Assembly (NCBI GenBank): GCA_003972865.1
Contig: QOAX01000141.1
Coordinates: 1-5,888 of the forward strand
DNA length: 5,888 bases
Direction: 5' to 3'
From: Verrucomicrobiota bacterium
Lineage (GTDB): Bacteria; Verrucomicrobiota; Verrucomicrobiia; Limisphaerales; UBA1096
This document shows positions 1-5,343 of this stretch, one piece after another. The position numbers were made by a program, and so were the translations under genes. The notes below the pieces were generated by a model. The model was not told the origin of the DNA. It saw only the letters and a program-made list of their open reading frames with translations, and did no database searches. Numbering within the stretch: the first letter of the stretch is position 1; each line of letters opens with the position of its first letter.

Positions 1-325
1 CGATCATCTGCGCCTGCTCGACCTCATCAACCACCAGCACGCCGTTGGAGAAGAGCAGGTCACGGAGGGAACCGATCAGGTATTCCTGGTCGAGCGTTTG
101 CAGGTAAGTTGTCGAAAGGTAAACCTTGAAGCCTTTCAGGCGACCGATGGCCTCCGTGTCCAGTTCGGAGAGTGCCCGATCGACGGCGGTGCTGAGCAGC
201 AACTGCTCGCCAACACTACGGGTCGGCTCGGTCATCCGCTGCTTGTTGACGCAACCAGCGGCCAAGCCGAGCAGCAAAATCAAGCCAAGCCGATGCAAAA
301 GGGATGTCGTCAGGAATCTGCGCAT
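1..325 (-). CDS. Putative lipoprotein, N-terminal part (DUF6655-like), cut by left edge
   Basis: An open frame runs from an ATG at 325 to the left edge with no stop, giving 108 residues. The N-terminus is a typical lipoprotein signal: Arg2-Arg3, a hydrophobic run at about residues 13-23 (LGLILLLGLAA), then Gly24-Cys25 as the probable lipidation site, so the mature protein should be membrane-anchored. The mature part begins with a TEPTRSVGEQLLLSTAVDRA-type segment, then a short beta-rich stretch (GFKVYLSTTYLQ) and a DQEYLIGSLRDLL helix. This pattern resembles, from memory, small lipoproteins of the DUF6655 type found in Planctomycetota/Verrucomicrobiota; that assignment is inference. The function is unknown. 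It lies 6 bases downstream of aroQ on the same strand and is probably the last or a late gene of that operon. The start has no Shine-Dalgarno motif. Confidence is high that it is a gene and low for the family name. Confidence 0.8.
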   Translation of the reverse strand, partial: MRRFLTTSLLHRLGLILLLGLAAGCVNKQRMTEPTRSVGEQLLLSTAVDRALSELDTEAIGRLKGFKVYLSTTYLQTLDQEYLIGSLRDLLFSNGVLVVDEVEQAQMI

Positions 326-331
326 GGAAAA

Positions 332-772
332 TCAGTGGTTGGCCTTGTTGTGCAGGATCGCCGCCTCGAGGCCGAGGATGTAGGTCGAGGCACCGAAGCC
401 ATTGATGCTGCCGATGCAGGCCTGGGCGATCATTGACTTTCGCCGGTACGCCTCGCGGGCGTGGACGTTGGTGAGGTGAATCTCGATGGCACGCACGCCC
501 GAGCCGATGATGGCATCCTTGAGCGCGATGCTTGTGTGCGTGTACGCCGCCGCGTTGAGGATCACGTAATCGAAGTCGCTGGCCGACTGCTGCATCTGCG
601 TCACCAGTTCGCCCTCGTGGTTGGATTGCTGAAACGCCACCTCGACGCTATGCCGATCGGCGTGTTCGCGAACCATCTCCTCGATGTCCGCCAGCGTCAT
701 GCTGCCGTAAATCTCCGGTTCGCGCTGGCCCAGCAGGTTTAGGTTTGGGCCGTTGAGGAACAGTACCTTCAT
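332..772 (-). CDS. aroQ: Type II 3-dehydroquinate dehydratase
   Basis: This is a 146-residue protein, the normal length for the small dodecameric type II enzyme, which converts 3-dehydroquinate to 3-dehydroshikimate in the cytoplasmic shikimate pathway. The family signature is complete. The N-terminal NGPNLNLLGQREPEIYG (residues 7-23) carries the expected catalytic Arg17 and Tyr22 on the flexible lid. QSNHEGELV (49-57) follows, then the substrate-binding Asn73 in NAAAYTHTS, and EIHLTNVHAREAYR (97-110) with Glu97 and catalytic His99. Residue roles are taken from characterised family members such as the Mycobacterium enzyme. The ATG at 772 is placed by the conserved start of the first beta strand. 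The gene follows the O-antigen ligase-like gene after 14 bases and precedes the lipoprotein gene by 6, so co-transcription is likely. The upstream CCTGGAC is at best a very weak ribosome-binding site. Confidence 0.97.
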   Translation of the reverse strand: MKVLFLNGPNLNLLGQREPEIYGSMTLADIEEMVREHADRHSVEVAFQQSNHEGELVTQMQQSASDFDYVILNAAAYTHTSIALKDAIIGSGVRAIEIHLTNVHAREAYRRKSMIAQACIGSINGFGASTYILGLEAAILHNKANH

Positions 773-786
773 GTCCAGGCGGATTA

Positions 787-2226
787 TTATTCAGTTGCCG
801 CGCTTTTGTCGAACTGATTTGTTGGTGCGGTCAACAGCCAGCCCAGTATCAGCCAGGCCGGCCAGGCCAGCGCCGGGATGTACAGCCCGAACTCGACGAA
901 CCCCTGCAGCGCCCAGGCCAGCAACCCAAGCCGTGCGGCGACCATCAGCGGATCGCCCAGACGCCGCCGGGCCAGCACCCACGCCGCTCCACCGATGAAC
1001 GCCGCGTACAGCGCAAAGCCGGGCCAGCCGGAGTCGCTCGCCTGTTGCAAATAGTCGTTGTGCGTCAGCCGTGTCGGCTCGGCCCCGGGCACGCGGTGCC
1101 GCTTGTACGCGATTTGAAACGTCCCCGGCCCGGTGCCCAGCAGCGGCTCCTCCATTGCTGTCTGCGCAGCGGCACGCCAGTAGCCGAACCGCGCCCCGAC
1201 ACTCGTCGCCCCGCGGTCAAAATAGTCGGCGTACTTCACGGCGAACCCAAACAAGCCGATCACCATTGCTACGCCGACCAAACTGATTTTGAGTTTGACT
1301 GGCAAGGGAAAATGCAGAAACCAAGCACCAAACAACGCCAGCGCGATCAGCCAACCCGCCTTCGAGCCGGACCAGTAAAGGCAGGCCAAGCCGACCGCCG
1401 CCAAGCCAAGCGCGAGCGCGGCGCGGGGCATCCGCCAGCGCCCTTGGCCAAGCAGCAGCGCGAGCGACACCGGCAGCAATAGCAGGATCGCCCCGGACAG
1501 TGCGTTCGGGTAAAACATGCGTCCGTAAAGTCGCGTGCTGTACATGCGCTTGACCAACTCGAGTGGAAGCTGTCGCACCTTGGCCGCCGTCCCCGGCGAC
1601 AGGGCGGCGATCTGTTTTTCGATTTCCTCCGGGATGGTTTTGCCCGCGTCATGCGCCTTGGCCGGCAGCGTTGCCGGGTTCAGTTTGCCGGACTCGATTT
1701 TTTCGATGATGGCGTTGCGTGTTTGCTCGAGTCCGCCGAACTTTTCGATGCAGGCGTCTGCAAGGTTCAGGGCCAGGCCAAGCGCCGCCCCCCAAAGCGC
1801 CAGCCTGGCCAGGCGCATCCGGCCCAGCACGAACAGCCCCAGATAAAACGCCGCGAGGCACGAGGCAAAATGAATCACCGTCGCTAGCGACATTGCCTCG
1901 TTTTCTGTCTGCAAAAACGACAGCAATTGCCACCCCAGCCAAGCGCTTGGCAGCCAGGCAAGCCACTTGGGCACTCCCGCCGGTAACTGCAGTTTTGGCT
2001 TGGCCAAGCGCGAAAAACCGAGCACGCACGCCAGCCCAAGCACGACGAGGATGCCAAGGTACGGGCGGACGTTTGATGGACTCTCATCACCCAAAAGCAC
2101 GCTCTTGGGCGGGTGTAAATAGTCGAGAATGACCGGGTTGCCGAACAGGAACAGCGCGGTGAACAGCCAGACGCCGGTGAGGATCAGGAAGACACGGTCT
2201 TTTTGCTCTGGGGTGTCGGCGAGCAT
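787..2226 (-). CDS. O-antigen ligase/polymerase-like membrane protein (Wzy/WaaL-type)
   Basis: This 479-residue polytopic inner-membrane protein has roughly 12 predicted hydrophobic segments (about 12-30, 55-72, 86-105, 113-134, 140-158, 239-260, 268-286, 288-306, 312-330, 402-420, 427-446, 449-466). The Wzy_C/O-antigen ligase pattern is clear. LYGRMFYPNALSGA (233-246) is the 'G-x-F-x-N-P-N-x-L-A-G' type motif. GARFGYWRAA (344-353), PLLGTGPGTF (361-370) and LTHNDYLQQASDSGW (387-401) form the large periplasmic loop, with a His389 typical of the family. Such proteins join or polymerise lipid-linked glycans on the periplasmic face; whether this one is a ligase, a polymerase or another glycosyl-transferring member cannot be settled from sequence. 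An unusual hydrophilic insert occupies about residues 160-228. The gene ends in tandem TAA TAA stops, starts 9 bases after holB, and has no Shine-Dalgarno motif. The nearby GDP-mannose gene fits a surface-glycan role. Confidence 0.88.
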   Translation of the reverse strand: MLADTPEQKDRVFLILTGVWLFTALFLFGNPVILDYLHPPKSVLLGDESPSNVRPYLGILVVLGLACVLGFSRLAKPKLQLPAGVPKWLAWLPSAWLGWQLLSFLQTENEAMSLATVIHFASCLAAFYLGLFVLGRMRLARLALWGAALGLALNLADACIEKFGGLEQTRNAIIEKIESGKLNPATLPAKAHDAGKTIPEEIEKQIAALSPGTAAKVRQLPLELVKRMYSTRLYGRMFYPNALSGAILLLLPVSLALLLGQGRWRMPRAALALGLAAVGLACLYWSGSKAGWLIALALFGAWFLHFPLPVKLKISLVGVAMVIGLFGFAVKYADYFDRGATSVGARFGYWRAAAQTAMEEPLLGTGPGTFQIAYKRHRVPGAEPTRLTHNDYLQQASDSGWPGFALYAAFIGGAAWVLARRRLGDPLMVAARLGLLAWALQGFVEFGLYIPALAWPAWLILGWLLTAPTNQFDKSAATE

Positions 2227-2235
2227 CGGGGCCGG

Positions 2236-3273
2236 TCAGAGTTTGAGCTTGAGCAGGCCAACCTCGAGCGCGAGTGCCTCCTGCACGTTGGTCGTCTCGA
2301 GCAGGCGCTGGGTGGCCTCGATCGATTGCAGGTTCTCGAGCGCCTGCCCGGGGGTCAGTCGTTGGCCGACGGTCTCTGAAGTGTCGGCCCATTCCTGAAA
2401 GTGCAGCAGTTCCCGGCCCTGCCGGAGCGCCGCCAGCCACACGTCGCGCAGCCACCACTGGAGCCCGGCGAGAAACTGCCCGCGTTGCCGCCGGTACTCC
2501 GCCTCGATTGCGGCGTTGAGTTCCTCCTTCAATTTCTCCCGGAGCACTGGCTCAATGTCGTCGTGCCGGTTCAGCGGTGACGACTCCACCTGGATTTTCT
2601 CGATGGTTTCGTGCTTGGCCGACAGGTGTTCCATCAGGTTGCCGAGCAACCGATAGCGCTCCATGAGCCCCGCGTCGGCCTCGGCGCTCATCCCGACGAA
2701 CGATTTCAGCCAGGCTGCGTCGTTCGCCTCGAGTTGCACGTCGGCCCCGCCCCCGAAGTTCACCCTCATGCAACGGGAGCGAACCGTCTCACCGAGTTGA
2801 TCCGGTTGGGTGGTCAACAGGACAAAGACCGTCCGCTCCGGGGGCTCCTCCAGGGTCTTGAGGAAGGCGTTGAACGTGGGGCCGGGCATACGGTCGGCGC
2901 CGGTAATGATCGCCACCTTGTATCGTCCCTCGGTTGGCTTGAGGGATATCTTGCGCGTCAAATAGCGGATTTGCTCGATGCTGATGATGCGTGATTTTTT
3001 CTCCGGTCGGACGAAGTCGAGGTCGGGGAAGTTGCCCGAGTCCACCTTGCGGCAGGGGATGCACTCGCCGCAGGCCTCTAGCGGAATGCCCGTTTCGCCT
3101 ACCGCTGGCGGGGACTGGCAATTGAGCGTTCGCGCTAGCTCGGTCGCGTGGGCCTCGAGCGACTCGATCGTGCCGCCAACGAACAAATACGCGTGGCCGA
3201 GCCGCCCGTTGGCCAGGCTGCGCCGGAGCAGTTCGGTGGCGGGGTTGGCTGTCGATTGCGATGCGTCGGGCAC
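2236..3273 (-). CDS. holB: DNA polymerase III delta-prime (clamp loader) subunit
   Basis: With a GTG start at 3273 the protein has 345 residues, typical for the family. It is the delta-prime subunit of the clamp loader, which with gamma/tau and delta loads the sliding clamp. Visible landmarks are GRLGHAYLF (23-31), a four-cysteine zinc module (Cys52, Cys68, Cys71, Cys74), the GRYKVAIITGADRM strand (116-129), FNAFLKTLEEPPE (134-146) and the SRC motif Ser166-Arg167-Cys168 that supplies the arginine finger. The Walker A loop is gone: where GPxGxGKT would be, the sequence is GGTIESLE (33-40). This fits a non-ATP-binding delta-prime and not DnaX. An upstream in-frame ATG at 3375 would add 34 residues rich in Arg/Lys/Gly that look unlike the family and leave only 11 bases before the trpA start, so I prefer GTG, though the start is uncertain. 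It heads the minus-strand gene set. Confidence 0.9.
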   Translation of the reverse strand: MPDASQSTANPATELLRRSLANGRLGHAYLFVGGTIESLEAHATELARTLNCQSPPAVGETGIPLEACGECIPCRKVDSGNFPDLDFVRPEKKSRIISIEQIRYLTRKISLKPTEGRYKVAIITGADRMPGPTFNAFLKTLEEPPERTVFVLLTTQPDQLGETVRSRCMRVNFGGGADVQLEANDAAWLKSFVGMSAEADAGLMERYRLLGNLMEHLSAKHETIEKIQVESSPLNRHDDIEPVLREKLKEELNAAIEAEYRRQRGQFLAGLQWWLRDVWLAALRQGRELLHFQEWADTSETVGQRLTPGQALENLQSIEATQRLLETTNVQEALALEVGLLKLKL

Positions 3274-3386
3274 GGGGGCGTTATACGGCCTGCGCTTGGC
3301 CAGGGCGATTCCGGAATTCGTTTTTGAACCGCCTGGCCATGCGCGTTTCTTGCCTCGGACGCGCTCGCTTGGCATGCTGCCCGCGG
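3274..3386. promoter_or_regulatory. Divergent holB/trpA control region (putative)
   Basis: This 113-base spacer separates two outward-facing gene sets and so must hold promoters for both, if holB starts at GTG 3273. On the minus strand a TATAAC hexamer ends 6 bases before that GTG, which would fit a -10 box with a leaderless transcript; no good -35 box lies 16-18 bases further up. On the plus strand a TTGAAC (3325-3330) might be a -35, but no convincing -10 follows. A perfect palindrome ATTCCGGAAT (3308-3317) sits mid-spacer, flanked by CTTGGCCAGG (3295-3304) and CCTGGCCATG (3332-3341), a possible operator. All these are visible strings; their function is inference. Confidence 0.35.
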
Positions 3387-4181
3387 ATGAACCGCATCGA
3401 AGAACGGTTTCAACGCCTCAAGCAGGAGGGGCAAAAGGGGTTCGTGGTGTACATCGGCGCGGGTGATCCCGACCTCGACGCGACGCACGACCTGGCGCTG
3501 GCGTTCGACGGGATCGGCGTGGACGTGCTGGAACTCGGCGTGCCGTTCAGCGATCCGCTGGCCGATGGTCTGGTCAACCAACTGGCGGCGCAGCGCGGGC
3601 TCGACTCCGGTACCACGCCGGGCAAAGTGCTGGAGACCGTTTCGCGAATCCGCGAGTCGTCCGGCATCCCGATCGTCCTCTACGTTTATTTCAACCTGCT
3701 GCACAAGCGGGGGCTCGCCGAGTTCGTGCAGGCCGCCGCCGATGCCGGCGTCGATGGGTTGCTCGTGCTCGATCTCCCGCCGGAAGAGTCGGAGGATTAC
3801 GAGTCGCTGATGGCCGGTGCTGGCATGTGCCCGATCTATCTCGTCGCGCCGACCACGCCGGCCAAGCGCGTGGCGCTGATCGTCAAGCGCGGCAAAGGTT
3901 TCATTTATTACGTGTCGCGCGAGGGCGTCACCGGCATGCAGCAAACCGTCTCTGACACGATCGGGCCGATGACCCGGATTATCCGCGAGCACACCGACAT
4001 CCCGATCGCCGTCGGCTTCGGCATCTCGAACCCGGAGCAGGCCGCCGAGGTCGCGAAAAACGCCGAGGCGGTCGTCGTCGGCAGCGCGATCGTCAACCAG
4101 ATCGCCGACAAGGGCCGCGCCGCCGACCTCGTGCCGTCCGTCAAGGCGTTCACGGCGAACCTCATCAACGGCATCCGCTGA
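3387..4181 (+). CDS. trpA: Tryptophan synthase alpha subunit
   Basis: This 264-residue TIM-barrel protein cleaves indole-3-glycerol phosphate to indole and glyceraldehyde-3-phosphate; the indole is then channelled to TrpB. The catalytic acids fall at exactly the classic numbering, Glu49 and Asp60, in VLELGVPFSDPLADG (47-61). Also present are the loop YVSREGVTG (175-183) and the phosphate-binding segments GFGIS (210-214) and VVGSAIV (230-236). The usual FxTAGDP near the N-terminus is VYIGAGDP here (21-28). The ATG at 3387 is chosen because homology begins with MNRIEERF; the frame stays open upstream to an ATG at 3261, but that extension is Arg/Cys-rich, unlike the family, and would overlap holB. 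There is no Shine-Dalgarno motif. No trpB lies immediately upstream, as the neighbour there is divergent holB. The next gene follows after 12 bases, suggesting co-transcription. Confidence 0.97.
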   Translation: MNRIEERFQRLKQEGQKGFVVYIGAGDPDLDATHDLALAFDGIGVDVLELGVPFSDPLADGLVNQLAAQRGLDSGTTPGKVLETVSRIRESSGIPIVLYVYFNLLHKRGLAEFVQAAADAGVDGLLVLDLPPEESEDYESLMAGAGMCPIYLVAPTTPAKRVALIVKRGKGFIYYVSREGVTGMQQTVSDTIGPMTRIIREHTDIPIAVGFGISNPEQAAEVAKNAEAVVVGSAIVNQIADKGRAADLVPSVKAFTANLINGIR

Positions 4182-4193
4182 TTTACCCCGTCA

Positions 4194-5306
4194 ATGCAAC
4201 GCAAGGATCGCTACATCATCATCATGGCCGGCGGCCGCGGCGAACGCTTTTGGCCGGTCAGCCGCGAGCGCAAACCGAAGCAGCTCATCACGCTGCTCGG
4301 CGAGCGGTCGTTCCTTCAACAGACGGTCGATCGCGTGAAGCCGGTTGCGCCACTGGAGAATATTATCATCATCACCAACGCTGTGCAGGCCGCCGCTGTG
4401 CGCAGGCAACTGCCCGAGTTGCCCAGGCGCAATATCTTCGGCGAGCCATGCGGCCGCGACACCTGCGCCGCAGTGGCACTGGGCGCGGCGCTGGTCGGCG
4501 CCAGATCCGAAAATAGCGTGATGGCCGTGCTCCCGGCCGACCACGTCATCCCCGACGGAGCCAGGTTTCGCCGTGTGCTGATCGACTCGATGGCCTTGGG
4601 CAAGCGCGAGCCGGCGCTCGTCACCATCGGCATCCAGCCGCACGAACCGGCCACCGGCTACGGCTACATTCAGGTCGGCAACAAGTTGGCCACGGCATCG
4701 ACCAAGTCACTCAAGTCCACTTTTTTTGCCGCAAAAAAGTTTGTTGAAAAACCGAACCTCGCCACGGCCAGGCGCTACCTCAAGAGCGGCCGATACCGTT
4801 GGAACGCCGGGATGTTCATCTGGTCGCAAGAGACCCTCGCCGACGAGTTGCAGCGGCAGCAGCCAAAGCTGTTCGCCGCCGCTGAAAAGTGGCGCTGCAT
4901 CCGCAGTTTAGCCAAGCTCAACGCCGCCTTGGCCAGGGACTATCCCAAGTTGGAAAAAATTTCCGTCGATTACGCCATCATGGAGAACGCGCAAAACATC
5001 GTCTGCGCGGACGGCGTCTTCGACTGGGACGACCTCGGCTCGTGGCCGGCCTTGGCGCGGCATCTCAAGCCGGACGCCGCTGGCAACTGCGCTGCCGCCG
5101 TCCTCGTTCAAATCGACTCCGCGAACAATGTCGTTTTCGACGCCCGCACGCGCAACCGCACGCCGATTGCATTGGTGGGTATTCGTGAAATGGTCGTCGT
5201 GCAGACCGACGATGTCACCATGGTTGCCCACAAGTCCGAGTCACAAAAAATAAAACAAATCGTCGCCCACTTGGCCAAGACCAAGCGTTTCGCACACTTG
5301 GTTTGA
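4194..5306 (+). CDS. manC: Mannose-1-phosphate guanylyltransferase (GDP)
   Basis: This 370-residue nucleotidyltransferase should make GDP-mannose from mannose-1-phosphate and GTP in the cytoplasm, the donor for mannose, fucose or rhamnose residues in surface glycans. The signature AGGRGERFWPVSRERKPKQ (12-30) is intact. LPADH (113-117) contains the metal-binding Asp116, FVEKP is at 183-187, RWNAGMFIW at 202-210, SVDYAIME near 260 and FDWDDLGSW at 276-284. The length matches the single-domain form: the C-terminal cupin phosphomannose isomerase domain of AlgA/ManC-type bifunctional enzymes is absent. The symbol manC is used loosely; a closely related hexose-1-phosphate specificity cannot be excluded. 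The start ATG at 4194 is 12 bases after trpA and lacks a Shine-Dalgarno motif. The frame contains a T7 run and a GCA AAA AAG slippery sequence at 4721-4738. Confidence 0.93.
   Translation: MQRKDRYIIIMAGGRGERFWPVSRERKPKQLITLLGERSFLQQTVDRVKPVAPLENIIIITNAVQAAAVRRQLPELPRRNIFGEPCGRDTCAAVALGAALVGARSENSVMAVLPADHVIPDGARFRRVLIDSMALGKREPALVTIGIQPHEPATGYGYIQVGNKLATASTKSLKSTFFAAKKFVEKPNLATARRYLKSGRYRWNAGMFIWSQETLADELQRQQPKLFAAAEKWRCIRSLAKLNAALARDYPKLEKISVDYAIMENAQNIVCADGVFDWDDLGSWPALARHLKPDAAGNCAAAVLVQIDSANNVVFDARTRNRTPIALVGIREMVVVQTDDVTMVAHKSESQKIKQIVAHLAKTKRFAHLV
4719..4740 (+). repeat. A/T-rich inverted repeat with slippery heptamer inside manC
   Basis: ACTTTTTT (4719-4726) and AAAAAAGT (4733-4740) are perfect 8-base inverted arms around a 6-base loop TGCCGC. 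The right arm contains A AAA AAG in the correct reading phase for -1 frameshifting, preceded by GC exactly as in the E. coli dnaX site. The left arm contains a T7 run. A -1 slip would read Val-Cys and then stop at TGA (4745-4747). The repeat encodes TFFAAKKF directly before the conserved VEKP, so it may simply reflect codon choice. Confidence 0.45.
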
Positions 5307-5343
5307 CTCATGCTCCCAATCCTGATTTGTTCGTTCTGACAAG

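Noticed and set aside
461..742. 93-codon plus-strand frame opposite aroQ
   Set aside because: It is the antisense shadow of the complete, motif-perfect aroQ frame and has no independent support.
1045..1482. 145-codon plus-strand frame opposite the O-antigen ligase-like gene
   Set aside because: The Arg/Pro/Gln-rich translation has no motif and is fully antisense to a well-supported membrane protein gene.
3261..3386. N-terminal extension of trpA to the upstream ATG at 3261
   Set aside because: The 42 extra residues are Arg/Cys-rich and unlike any TrpA N-terminus. Starting at 3387 places catalytic Glu49 and Asp60 at the family's usual numbers.
3135..3992. 285-codon open frame on the minus strand, antisense to trpA
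   Set aside because: It lies opposite the clearly coding trpA frame and its 3' part overlaps holB in another frame. The translation is Arg/His/Gln/Glu-rich with no recognisable domain, typical of a shadow frame in GC-rich DNA.
5245..5262. AT-rich stretch AAAAAATAAAACAAAT near the end of manC as a phoH promoter
   Set aside because: It encodes the Lys-Ile-Lys-Gln part of ManC, and no convincing -35/-10 pair with proper spacing could be found around it.
5307..5343. Possible terminator between manC and phoH
   Set aside because: The 37-base gap shows no GC-rich hairpin followed by a T run.
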